From positions 620,001 through 684,000 of the forward strand of contig JADJSD010000003.1 of assembly GCA_016711875.1 (NCBI GenBank): 64,000 nt of DNA, in the 5' to 3' direction. The DNA comes from Betaproteobacteria bacterium (GTDB lineage: Bacteria; Pseudomonadota; Gammaproteobacteria; Burkholderiales; Usitatibacteraceae). Made by a program: the position numbers and the translations under genes. Position 1 is the first letter of the stretch. Every line of letters starts with the position of its first letter. The notes beneath the pieces were generated by a model. It did not search any database, was not told the origin of the DNA, and saw only the letters and a list, made by a program, of their open reading frames with translations. Positions 53,763 through 61,931 of this stretch are shown in pieces.

Positions 53763-54760
53763 CGGAATTGCCTCAGGAATTTCAGGTCGTTCTCGAAGAA
53801 CAGGCGCAGGTCGTTCACGCCGTACTTGAGCATCGCGAGGCGGTCGAGGCCCATGCCGAAGGCGAAGCCGGAGTGGCGTTCCGGGTCGATCTTGCCGTTG
53901 CGCAGCACGTCCGGATGCACGACGCCCGCGCCGCCGATCTCGAGGAACTTCACCTCGTCGCCCTTCCTCTCCCAGACCATGTCGATCTCGACGCCGGGCT
54001 CGACGAAGGGGAAATAGGACGGGCGAAAGCGGATCTCGATGTCCTCACGCTCGAAGAACGCGCGACAGAACTGCGTGATGGTGCCCTTCAGGTCCGCGAG
54101 GCTGATCCCCTCGTCGACCCACAGGCCCTCGATCTGGTGGAACATCGGCGAGTGCGTCGCGTCGTGGTCCACGCGGTAGACGCGCCCCGGGCAGATGACG
54201 CGGATGGGCGGCGTGTGCGACTGCATGTGGCGGATCTGCACGGGAGACGTGTGCGTGCGCAGCACCTTGTCCGAGCCGGCGATGTAGAACGTGTCCTGCA
54301 TGCTCCGCGAAGGATGGTTCGGGAACATGCGCAGCGCGGTGAAGTTGTAGAAATCGTTCTCGATCTCCGGGCCGTCGGCGACCGAGAAGCCCATCGAGGC
54401 GAACAGGCGCTCGATGTGCGCTTGCGCACGGGTGATCGGGTGCAGCCCGCCGGCCGACTGGCGCCGTCCCGGGAGCGTCACGTCGATCGACTCGGCCGCC
54501 AGGCGCGATTCGAGTTCCGCGGCCAGCAGCGCCTCGCGCCGGCCCGCGAGCAGGACCTCGACGCGCGTCTTCGCTTCGTTGATGGCGGCACCCGCCCGGG
54601 GCTTTTCCTCGGGGGGGAGTTTGCCCAGTCCCTTCAGCAGTTCCGTGAGCGCGCCGGCCTTGCCGAGAAAGCGGGCCTTGGCCTGCTCGAGGTCGGGGGC
54701 GGTGGCGCACGCGGCGAAGGCGACTTCGGCGTCGGCAACGATGCGATCGAGTTCTTGCAT
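53759..54760 (-). CDS. pheS: Phenylalanine--tRNA ligase alpha subunit
   Basis: Catalytic alpha subunit, 333 aa. After an N-terminal coiled-coil region are the class II motifs: RMFPNHPSRSMQDTFYI, the TSPVQIRHMQ stretch (motif 2), FHQIEGLWVDEGI and FAFGMGLDRLAML (motif 3). It follows rplT with a leader terminator between them, and is coupled to pheT. Confidence 0.97.
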   Translation of the reverse strand: MQELDRIVADAEVAFAACATAPDLEQAKARFLGKAGALTELLKGLGKLPPEEKPRAGAAINEAKTRVEVLLAGRREALLAAELESRLAAESIDVTLPGRRQSAGGLHPITRAQAHIERLFASMGFSVADGPEIENDFYNFTALRMFPNHPSRSMQDTFYIAGSDKVLRTHTSPVQIRHMQSHTPPIRVICPGRVYRVDHDATHSPMFHQIEGLWVDEGISLADLKGTITQFCRAFFEREDIEIRFRPSYFPFVEPGVEIDMVWERKGDEVKFLEIGGAGVVHPDVLRNGKIDPERHSGFAFGMGLDRLAMLKYGVNDLRLFFENDLKFLRQFR

Positions 54761-54775
54761 GGGATATGAGGTCCG

Positions 54776-54809
54776 GAAACGAAAAGGGGCTCCCGGTGGA
54801 AGCCCCTTT
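54776..54809 (-). terminator. Hairpin terminator between rplT and pheS
   Basis: On the minus strand AAAGGGGCT (54809-54801) pairs with AGCCCCTTT (54791-54783), then TTTTCGTTTCC. It lies 16 nt before the pheS start and within the 67-bp gap after rplT. No Phe-codon leader peptide is possible in so short a gap, so it is a plain partial terminator or a site of unknown attenuation. Confidence 0.75.
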
Positions 54810-54827
54810 GTCGCAATGGGCGTCGAC

Positions 54828-55187
54828 TCAGGCGCCGAGGCTCGCCTTCGCCTGCTCGACGATCCGGCTGAACGCCGGCTTGTCCCGCACGGCGAGGTCG
54901 GCCAGGACCTTGCGGTCGATGTCGATCGCGGCCTTCTTCAGGCCCGCCATGAACTTGCTGTAGGTCATGCCGGCTTCGCGGGCGGCCGCATTGATGCGGG
55001 CGATCCAGAGGCGGCGGAATTCGCGCTTCTTCACGCGGCGGTCGCGGTAGGCGTATTGCCCCGCCTTCATCACCGCCTGCTTGGCGACACGGAATACGTT
55101 GCCGCGGCGGCCGCGGAACCCCTTCGCCTTCTCGAGGACCTTCTTGTGGCGCGCGCGCGCCGTCACACCACGTTTAACGCGAGGCAT
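54828..55187 (-). CDS. rplT: 50S ribosomal protein L20
   Basis: 119 aa ribosomal protein with the standard sequence VKRGVTARARHKKVLEKAKGF and RKREFRRLWIARINAAAR-like stretch (seen as VKKREFRRLWIARINAAARE). It follows rpmI by 12 bp. In several bacteria L20 represses translation of this operon by binding the mRNA leader; the hairpins in the rpmI leader (55398-55502) could serve this but I cannot show it. Confidence 0.98.
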   Translation of the reverse strand: MPRVKRGVTARARHKKVLEKAKGFRGRRGNVFRVAKQAVMKAGQYAYRDRRVKKREFRRLWIARINAAAREAGMTYSKFMAGLKKAAIDIDRKVLADLAVRDKPAFSRIVEQAKASLGA

Positions 55188-55199
55188 CGTCGGTCTCCT

Positions 55200-55397
55200 T
55201 TAGGCGTAGGGAAGCATCGCCTTCACCGAATCGACGTTGGTCTTGTGGACCCCCGTCGAGCCGCGGAGCTGGCGCTTCGACTTCGTGGTTTTCTTGGTAA
55301 GGATGTGGCGCTTGCCGGCCTGGCCGCGCTTCACCGAGCCGCCGGCCCGGACTTTCAGGCGCTTGGCGGCGCCGCTCTTCGTCTTCATCTTGGGCAT
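55200..55397 (-). CDS. rpmI: 50S ribosomal protein L35
   Basis: 65 aa basic protein with the L35 signature: PKMKTKSGAAKRLKVRAGGSVKRGQAGKRHILTKKTTK, ending SVKAMLPYA. It starts at ATG 55397 after AAAGGAGGG. It lies between infC and rplT in the conserved order. The 105-bp gap before it contains two inverted repeats (GCGGAAC/GTTCCGC and GGCCC/GGGCC) of unknown role. Confidence 0.97.
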   Translation of the reverse strand: MPKMKTKSGAAKRLKVRAGGSVKRGQAGKRHILTKKTTKSKRQLRGSTGVHKTNVDSVKAMLPYA

Positions 55398-55502
55398 GGT
55401 TCGCCCTCCTTTTCACTTGCTTGGCGCAGCAGGTGGCGGAACCGTTCCGCGCTTGAGACCTGAAGTCGCCTTGTCGCCGGCCCACTCGGGCCGGGGTTGC
55501 CG

Positions 55503-56024
55503 CTAATTCTTCTTCTTGGGCGCGATGATCATCACCATCTGCCGCCCTTCCAGCTTGGGCCACTGCTCGACCTGCCCGAGGGCCGCGAGGTCGGCCTCCA
55601 CCCGCTTCAGGAGCGCGACGCCCAGTTCCTGGTGCGCCATCTCCCGGCCGCGAAAACGCAGCGTGATCTTCGTCTTGTCGCCGTCGCTCAGGAAGCGCAG
55701 GAGATTGCGCAGCTTGATCTGGTAGTCCCCCTCGTCCGTTCCGGGGCGGAACTTGATCTCCTTGACCTGGATCTGCTTCTGCTTGAGCTTCGCTTCGTGA
55801 GCCTTCTTGCTTTCCTTGTACTTGAACTTGCCGTAGTCCATCAGGCGGCACACGGGAGGCTTGGCGGTGGGGGCGATCTCGACCAGGTCGATCTCCGCTT
55901 CTTCGGCCATGCGCATGGCTTCGGTGATGGCGACGATGCCGAGCGGCTCTCCTTCGACGCCTACCAGGCGCACTTCCGGCGCGTTGATCTCGCCGTTGAT
56001 GCGTACTGCCTTATCGTTTGCGAT
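55503..56024 (-). CDS. infC: Translation initiation factor IF-3, probable ATC start codon
   Basis: IF-3 prevents premature subunit joining and checks the start codon. The conserved N-terminus ANDKAVRINGEINAPEVRLVGVEGEPL requires initiation upstream of any ATG, GTG or TTG. In the matching position is ATC (56024-56022), nine nt after GGAGG, giving 173 aa, the normal length. This parallels the rare ATT start of E. coli infC, which lets IF-3 regulate its own synthesis. A GTG start at 55973 would drop 17 conserved residues. The C-terminal domain contains KEIKFRPGTDEGDYQIKLRN. The gene follows thrS by 85 bp. Confidence 0.95.
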   Translation of the reverse strand: MANDKAVRINGEINAPEVRLVGVEGEPLGIVAITEAMRMAEEAEIDLVEIAPTAKPPVCRLMDYGKFKYKESKKAHEAKLKQKQIQVKEIKFRPGTDEGDYQIKLRNLLRFLSDGDKTKITLRFRGREMAHQELGVALLKRVEADLAALGQVEQWPKLEGRQMVMIIAPKKKN

Positions 56025-56109
56025 GCGAGGAATCCTCCAAACTATCAGTCACTTGGCGAAGACCCCTCGGCTTGTTTTCCGGTATCAGGCCCCGCCTCCC
56101 TTGTCGTGC

Positions 56110-58017
56110 TCATCGACGCCCATCGATCTCGTCCCGAAGGCGCGAAACGAACGCCTCGAGCGGGGCCGGGGGGAGGTTTTCCCCCGCGCGCGTTCTCGCC
56201 GAGACGCTCCGGGCTGCCACTTCCTTGTCACCCAGCACCAGCTGGTAAGGAAGCTTTTGAATGCTATGTTCCCGAATTTTATACGTTATTTTCTCATTCC
56301 GCAAATCCGTGTCGACCCGGAAGCCGGCTGCCCGCAGGTCGGCGGCCACCTCGCGCACGTAGGCCTCCTGCCGGTCGGTCACGTTCATCACGACGACCTG
56401 GACCGGGGCGAGCCAAAGCGGCATCGCACCGGCATGGTTCTCGATGAGGATCCCGATGAAGCGCTCCATGGACCCGACGATGGCGCGGTGCAACATGACG
56501 GGCACCTGGCGGGAATTGTCCTCCGCGACGAATTCCGATCCGAGGCGGCCGGGCATGAAGAAATCCACCTGCATCGTCCCGACCTGCCAGGAGCGTCCGA
56601 TGGAGTCCTTGAGGTGGTACTCGATCTTCGGGCCGTAGAAGGCGCCCTCCCCCGGAAGCTCCTCCCACTCGGCGCCCGATGCCCTCAGCGCTTCGCGCAG
56701 CGCGTCCTCGGCCTTGTCCCACTGCTCCTCGCTGCCGATGCGCTTGTCGGGCCGCAGCGCCAGCTTCACCTGGACGTTCTCGAAGCCGAAGTCCCGGTAC
56801 ACGCGGAACGCCAGCGCGTGAAAGGCGACGCACTCGGGCGCGATCTGCGCCGGCAGGCAGAAGATGTGGCCGTCGTCCTGCGTGAAGGCCCGCACCCGCA
56901 TGATCCCGTGCAGGGCCCCGGAGGGCTCGTTGCGGTGGCAGGCGCCGAACTCGCCGTAGCGAAGGGGCAGCTCCCGGTAGCTGCGCACGCCCTTGTTGAA
57001 TATCTGGATGTGGCCCGGGCAGTTCATGGGCTTGATGGCGAAGTCCCGCTTCTCGGACTCCGTCGTGAACATGTTGTCCTTGTAGTTCTCCCAGTGGCCG
57101 CTCTTCTCCCACAGCGTGCGGTCGAGGATCTGCGGGCAGCGAACCTCCTGGTAGCCGTTGTCGCGGTAGACGGCGCGCATGTACTGCTCCACGGCCTGCC
57201 AGATCGACCAGCCCTTGGGGTGCCAGAAGATCATGCCGGGCGCCTCGTCCTGCAGGTGGAAGAGGTCGAGGGCCGTTCCGAGGCGCCGGTGGTCGCGCTT
57301 CTCGGCCTCCTCGAGCATGTGCAGGTAGGCGTCCTGGTCTTCCTTCTTCGCCCAGGCCGTGCCGTAGATGCGCTGCAGCATCTCGTTCTTCGAGTCGCCC
57401 CGCCAGTACGCACCGGCGACCTTCATCAGCTTGAACACCTTGAGTCTTCCGGTCGACGGCACGTGCGGGCCGCGGCACAGGTCGATGAAGTCGCCCTCGC
57501 GATACAGCCCGATGTCCTCGTTCGCCGGGATGCCCGCGATGATCTCGGCCTTGTACTTCTCGCCGATCGACTCGAAGAACTTCACGGCGTCGTCGCGCTT
57601 CCACACCTCGCGCACGACGGGAATGTCCCTCTTCGCGAGCTCGCCCATGCGCTTCTCGATGGCCGCGAGATCCTCGGGCGTGAAGGCGCGCTTGTAGCTG
57701 AAGTCGTAGTAGAAGCCGTTCTCGATCACCGGGCCGATGGTCACCTGCGCCTCGGGGAAGAGTTCCTTCACGGCGTACGCGAGCAGGTGCGCCGCCGAGT
57801 GCCGGATGAGTTCGAGCCCCTCGGCGTCCCTGTCGGTGACGATGGCGAGGGCGGCGTCCTTCTCGATGACGAACGACGTGTCGACGAGCCGTCCGTCCAC
57901 CTTGCCGGCGAGCGCGGCCTTGGCGAGGCCGGGGCCGATCGAGGCGGCGACCTGCGCGACGGAAACGGGACTTTCGAAAGACCGGACCGACTTGTCCGGG
58001 AGCGTGATGGCGACCAT
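56110..58017 (-). CDS. thrS: Threonine--tRNA ligase
   Basis: 635 aa class II synthetase with, in order, the TGS domain (ITLPDKSVRSFESPVSV), the editing domain with HSAAHLLAYAVKELFP, the catalytic core with KPMNCPGHIQIF (zinc-binding Cys) and the anticodon-binding domain. It is the first gene of the thrS-infC-rpmI-rplT block and starts 22 nt after a leader terminator. Confidence 0.98.
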   Translation of the reverse strand: MVAITLPDKSVRSFESPVSVAQVAASIGPGLAKAALAGKVDGRLVDTSFVIEKDAALAIVTDRDAEGLELIRHSAAHLLAYAVKELFPEAQVTIGPVIENGFYYDFSYKRAFTPEDLAAIEKRMGELAKRDIPVVREVWKRDDAVKFFESIGEKYKAEIIAGIPANEDIGLYREGDFIDLCRGPHVPSTGRLKVFKLMKVAGAYWRGDSKNEMLQRIYGTAWAKKEDQDAYLHMLEEAEKRDHRRLGTALDLFHLQDEAPGMIFWHPKGWSIWQAVEQYMRAVYRDNGYQEVRCPQILDRTLWEKSGHWENYKDNMFTTESEKRDFAIKPMNCPGHIQIFNKGVRSYRELPLRYGEFGACHRNEPSGALHGIMRVRAFTQDDGHIFCLPAQIAPECVAFHALAFRVYRDFGFENVQVKLALRPDKRIGSEEQWDKAEDALREALRASGAEWEELPGEGAFYGPKIEYHLKDSIGRSWQVGTMQVDFFMPGRLGSEFVAEDNSRQVPVMLHRAIVGSMERFIGILIENHAGAMPLWLAPVQVVVMNVTDRQEAYVREVAADLRAAGFRVDTDLRNEKITYKIREHSIQKLPYQLVLGDKEVAARSVSARTRAGENLPPAPLEAFVSRLRDEIDGRR

Positions 58018-58038
58018 GGCGTGGTTCCTCGAGGGTTC

Positions 58039-58070
58039 GAAACGAAAAAGCGCGGGCGAGCCGCGCTTTT
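58039..58070 (-). terminator. Leader terminator before thrS
   Basis: On the minus strand AAAAGCGCGG pairs with CCGCGCTTTT around a five-base loop, followed by TTTTTCGTTTCG, 22 nt before the thrS start. This points to premature termination control of the thrS block. Upstream in the leader is a nine-base G run on the plus strand (58107-58115). No leader peptide or T-box core was recognised. Confidence 0.75.
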
Positions 58071-58266
58071 GACGTGTGGAGGCAAAAGGGGAGCGACCCG
58101 TCTATCGGGGGGGGGTGTTCCTCGCAGTCGGCGGTCTCATAACCATGGTGCGGCCCTTTCCCTCGCCTTCGTTCGCGCCCCCGGCGGCACCGGGCCTCGC
58201 GCGAAGCGATATTCTAGCCGTTTCGCCGTCCCACCGCGACCCGCGCGGCCCCCCGGAGCAAATGCC

Positions 58267-58755
58267 ATGGAACGCATCACCATCTCGCTCGACGAGTCCC
58301 TCGCCCACGAGTTCGACCTGCTCATTTCCCGCCGAGGCTACGCCACGCGGTCGGAGGCCGTGCGCGACCTGCTGCGCCGCGAACTGGAGGGCGAGCGCGC
58401 TTCGGCCGGAAGCGGTCACTGCGTCGCGAACCTGAGCTACGTCTACAACCACCACGAGCGCGACCTCGGCGAGCGGCTCACCGGGGCGCAGCACGACCAT
58501 CACGACCTGTGCGTGGCCACGATGCACGCGCACCTGGACCACGAGGCGTGCCTGGAGTCGGTGATCCTGCGCGGGCCCCTGGCCGACGTGCGCGCGTTCG
58601 CCGAAGGCATCATCGCCGAGCGCGGTGTGCGCCATGGCAGCCTCAACGTCGTTTCCGTCGACATGTCGGGAGGCTCGCGATCCCACCGCCACGGCGCGCA
58701 CTCCCACGACGACGGGCACGCGCACGACCACGTCCACCTCAAGCCCAAGGTCTGA
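58267..58755 (+). CDS. nikR: Nickel-responsive regulator NikR with a long His-rich tail
   Basis: A ribbon-helix-helix repressor, 162 aa, that senses nickel. The DNA-binding part is MERITISLDESLAHEFDLLISRRGYATRSEAVRDLLRRELE; the nickel site residues lie in HDHHDLCVATMHAHLDHEACLESVILRG, matching the His/His/His/Cys of NikR. The body ends in AERGVRHGSLNVVSVD and is followed by an unusual tail of about 28 residues rich in His and Asp (SRSHRHGAHSHDDGHAHDHVH). The usual length is 130-140 aa. No nickel transporter or enzyme genes are in the window. Confidence 0.92.
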   Translation: MERITISLDESLAHEFDLLISRRGYATRSEAVRDLLRRELEGERASAGSGHCVANLSYVYNHHERDLGERLTGAQHDHHDLCVATMHAHLDHEACLESVILRGPLADVRAFAEGIIAERGVRHGSLNVVSVDMSGGSRSHRHGAHSHDDGHAHDHVHLKPKV

Positions 58756-58777
58756 GCCGGCGTCCGGCCGCAGGATC

Positions 58778-59665
58778 CTAGTAGACGCTGTCCACGAACC
58801 GCTGGCTCGACATCTTCGGGCGCTTGTACCCGATGTCGCCCTGCCTCGGGGGCACCTCGATTTCCACGGGCGTCATGTTCTCGTAGGGAACCTGGTGCAG
58901 AAGGTGCGCGATGCAGTTGAGGCGCGCCTTCTTCTTGTTGTCCGCGTTGACGACCCACCACGGCGATTGCTTCCTGTCCGTGGCGGCGAACATCATGTCC
59001 TTGGCCCGCGAGTACTCGCTCCAGTGCTTGCGCGACTCGATGTCCATCGGGGAGAGCTTCCAGCGCTTGGTGGGGTTGCGGATGCGCTCCTGGAAGCGCC
59101 GCTCCTGTTCCTCGTCGTTCACCGAGAACCAGTACTTGACGAGGTAGATGCCGGAGCGGATGAGCATCTCCTCGAACTGCGGGCAGGAACGCAGGAACTC
59201 GGCGTACTCGGCGTCCGTGCAGAAGCCCATGACGCGTTCCACGCCCGCGCGGTTGTACCAGCTGCGATCGAAGAGGACGATCTCGCCCTGCGCGGGCAAG
59301 TGGGGAACGTAGCGCTGGAAGTACCACTGGCCGCGCTCGCGCTCGGTCGGCGTGCCCAGGGCGGCGATCCGGCAAATCCGCGGATTGAGGCACTCGGCGA
59401 TGCGCTTGATGACGCCACCCTTGCCGGCCGCATCGCGCCCTTCGAAGATGACGGCGACCTTGAGGCCCTTGAGACGAACCCACTCCTGCAGCTTGATGAG
59501 TTCGACCTGCAGATGGGCGAGTTCCTCGACGTACTTGTAGTTGCGCGGCGGCTTGCGCGGCTTTGCCCGGCCGGCCAGGTGCCAGTATTGCTCGAGCTTC
59601 TCGCGTTCCCGGGCATCGACCAGGACTTCGCCTTCCGCTTTCGCGCGCTTCTTCTTCGTTGCCAT
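58778..59665 (-). CDS. ppk2: Polyphosphate kinase 2
   Basis: PPK2 transfers phosphate between polyphosphate and nucleotides; 295 aa from ATG 59665. Walker A is GRDAAGKGG (residues 76-84), the lid region is YFQRYVPHLPAQGEI, and FDRSWYNRAGVERVMGFC is the Walker B/PPK2 motif. The start follows GGAGG by five nt; a longer start at 59746 overlaps the stop of the upstream gene (ATGA). The preceding LtaS-like gene is on the same strand. Confidence 0.92.
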   Translation of the reverse strand: MATKKKRAKAEGEVLVDAREREKLEQYWHLAGRAKPRKPPRNYKYVEELAHLQVELIKLQEWVRLKGLKVAVIFEGRDAAGKGGVIKRIAECLNPRICRIAALGTPTERERGQWYFQRYVPHLPAQGEIVLFDRSWYNRAGVERVMGFCTDAEYAEFLRSCPQFEEMLIRSGIYLVKYWFSVNDEEQERRFQERIRNPTKRWKLSPMDIESRKHWSEYSRAKDMMFAATDRKQSPWWVVNADNKKKARLNCIAHLLHQVPYENMTPVEIEVPPRQGDIGYKRPKMSSQRFVDSVY

Positions 59666-59742
59666 GCTCGCCTCCTTCGTACGGTAACGGTCCATTTCCG
59701 ACGCCATCGGCACGGGCCGGGATTTCGGGGAATCCGGGGACG

Positions 59743-61698
59743 TCATCTCGCCGGCGCGACCGGCGTGCCCCGGTAGTCGGGATTCTTCAACTTGCCCAGC
59801 CGGAACGCGCGCGAAGCCGTCTGGTAGTACGCGATCGCCTCCTCCACCTGCCTCGGGTCAGGCTCCGCCGGCGTCGCGGCGTAGGTCTTCGGATCGATGC
59901 GGAAAGCCTCGACCTTCTGCTTCGGCAGGAGGACCGTGAGATTGTCGTCCTTGTAGTAGCCGAGTTCCTGGTAGTTGCTCACGAACGCCCGCGCCGGAAG
60001 CTTCTCGTCCTCGAAGAGCCCCTGGCCGAAGAAATGGTCGTCGCCGTTGCGGCCGAGCAGGTCGAGGATCGTGGGCGGCAGGTCGATCTGGCTCGCCAGC
60101 CGTGCATTCACCCCCGGCGGCACGATGCCCGGCCCGTAGAGGATGAGCGGAATGCGGTAGCTCCCCACGGGCAGGCGGGACTTCCCGGCCACCGAGGCGC
60201 AGTGATCCGCGGTGAGGATGAAGAGCGTGTCGGCGAACCAGGGCTTCGTCCGCGCCTCGCGGATGAACCGCCCGATCGCGTAGTCCGTGTACTTCACCCC
60301 GCCCTCGCGCCCCCCCGGCGGGGCGATGTCGATGCGTCCCTCCGGATAGGTGAATGGCCGGTGGTTCGAGGTGGTCATGATGTGGGCGAAGAAGGGCTTC
60401 GACTTCGCGCTGGCCTTGTCGAACGCCGCGAGGGCGTTCGTGAAGAGCACCTCGTCGGCCACGCCCCAGACGTTCTCGAACACCACCGACTCCTTCGGGA
60501 AGTCGCTGCGGTCGACGATCTCGTAGTCGTTTCCCTTGAAGTACGCGTTCATGTTGTCGAAGTAGCCGTAGCCCCCGTACACGAACGCGACGTAGAAGCC
60601 CTGGTGCTCGAGGAATTCGCCCACCGTGGCGAGGTGCTCGTTGTCCGGTCGGCGCACGATCGACTGGCCCGGCACCGGCGGCACGCCGAGCGAGAGCGCC
60701 TCGAGCCCGCGCACGGTGCGGGTGCCCGTGGCGAAGAAGCGGTCGAAGCGAAGGCCCTCGCTCGCCAGCCGGTCCAGGTTGGGGGTGAGGCCCTTGCCGT
60801 TGCCGTAGGTCCCGAGGAACTCCGCCGAGAGGCTCTCGACCGAGACCAGCACGACGTTGCGCGGGCGCCGCAGGAGCGGCCCCAGCTGCGCCACCGGGTC
60901 CTCGTTCTCGTCGGGCTTGAGGGCCTCGCCCAAGGGCTCGCGTTCCACGCCGAGGGACAACAGGATCGCGTCGGCTTTCGCCTGGTCGATCGTGCGGTAG
61001 AACTTGTCGTAGTCGAGTTCGTTGCGGCGGAAGGCGGCCCAGAACGTGAAGAGGCCGTTGCCCGCGAGCTCGTCGGCGTAGGCATTGCCGCTGCCTCCCT
61101 GCTGGTCGACGTTCGCCACGGCGAGACTCGCCGCCGGCAGCGCCACGGCCAACGCCGCCAGGGCGAGTCGGCGGCGCACGCCCAGCGGGCTGGCCGCGAG
61201 CCGAACCCGCCTCGAAAGCAGGTAGGCCAGCACGAAGGCGACGATTCCGATCGCCGCGAGGATCGCCGGTACGGGATAGGACTGGCGGATGTTGCCGATC
61301 ACCTCGTGCGTGTAGACGAGGTAGTCGACCGCGATGAAATTGAAGCGCGTGGAAAATTCGGTCCAGAACACCCACTCCGCCACGGCGCCGAAGAGCAGCA
61401 GCGAGATCGTGAGCCACAGGCAGGCCCACCGAAGGGCGACGACCGCGCCGGCGCCCCGCCATCGGTCCGGGAGCACGGCCGAGGCGAGCAGCCAGGGGAC
61501 GAGTGCGAAAGCGAGGGTCGCGACATCGAATCCCAGGCCGCGGGCGAACAACCCGGCCACGTTCTCCCAGCCGGCCGCCTCGGGGCCTGTGGCTAGCCAG
61601 AGCGCCAGGCGCAGCAGCGTCCAGGTGACGAGGGCCGCCGCGCCGAGCGCCACGAGCAATCGCGGTGCCGGCTTACGCGGGGAGAAGGTGAAGGTCAA
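59743..61698 (-). CDS. LTA synthase-family membrane sulfatase/phosphotransferase
   Basis: A 651 aa membrane protein with five N-terminal helices (about residues 13-170) and a C-terminal alkaline-phosphatase-fold domain of the lipoteichoic-acid-synthase/OpgB type. Metal ligands are likely Glu288 in LVSVESLSAEFLG and the Asp-His pair in LTADHCASVAG; the nucleophile is probably Thr328 in GTRTVRGLEAL. In Gram-negative bacteria such proteins transfer phosphoglycerol or phosphoethanolamine onto periplasmic glucans or lipids. The start TTG 61698 overlaps a TGA from the upstream remnant (TTGA) and lacks a good ribosome site. It likely forms a pair with PPK2. Confidence 0.87.
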   Translation of the reverse strand: MTFTFSPRKPAPRLLVALGAAALVTWTLLRLALWLATGPEAAGWENVAGLFARGLGFDVATLAFALVPWLLASAVLPDRWRGAGAVVALRWACLWLTISLLLFGAVAEWVFWTEFSTRFNFIAVDYLVYTHEVIGNIRQSYPVPAILAAIGIVAFVLAYLLSRRVRLAASPLGVRRRLALAALAVALPAASLAVANVDQQGGSGNAYADELAGNGLFTFWAAFRRNELDYDKFYRTIDQAKADAILLSLGVEREPLGEALKPDENEDPVAQLGPLLRRPRNVVLVSVESLSAEFLGTYGNGKGLTPNLDRLASEGLRFDRFFATGTRTVRGLEALSLGVPPVPGQSIVRRPDNEHLATVGEFLEHQGFYVAFVYGGYGYFDNMNAYFKGNDYEIVDRSDFPKESVVFENVWGVADEVLFTNALAAFDKASAKSKPFFAHIMTTSNHRPFTYPEGRIDIAPPGGREGGVKYTDYAIGRFIREARTKPWFADTLFILTADHCASVAGKSRLPVGSYRIPLILYGPGIVPPGVNARLASQIDLPPTILDLLGRNGDDHFFGQGLFEDEKLPARAFVSNYQELGYYKDDNLTVLLPKQKVEAFRIDPKTYAATPAEPDPRQVEEAIAYYQTASRAFRLGKLKNPDYRGTPVAPAR

Positions 61699-61931
61699 AC
61701 GGAGGATCCGGGATCGTCGAGCCAGCTAAGGAGTGTGGCATACAAGATGTCGGGATCGACAGGCTTCGCGATGAAGCCGTTCATGCCCGCGTCGAGACAC
61801 TTCTGCCGGTCCTCGTCGAACGCATTGGCGGTCATCGCGAGGATCGGCACGCGCTCGAGCCCCGGCGTCGCGCGGATGGCCCGCGTTGCGGCGAGACCGT
61901 CCAGGACTGGTATCTGGACGTCCATGAGGAT
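61695..61931 (-). pseudogene. Truncated receiver-domain remnant
   Basis: The 79-codon stretch encodes the C-terminal two thirds of a response-regulator receiver domain: ILMDVQIPVLDGLAATRAIR, VPILAMTANAFDEDRQKCLDAGMNGFIAKPVD, as found in hybrid sensor kinases. It starts directly after the TAG stop of the NarL gene, in the same frame, exactly where a complete domain would have its first beta strands and acidic pocket; the phospho-acceptor Asp is the D of LMDVQ. The N-terminal half is missing, so the domain cannot fold. The ATG in LMD could only make a 76 aa fragment. It ends by overlapping the next gene start. Confidence 0.75.

Noticed and set aside
55503..55973. infC starting at GTG 55973
   Set aside because: It would remove 17 highly conserved N-terminal residues and has no ribosome site.
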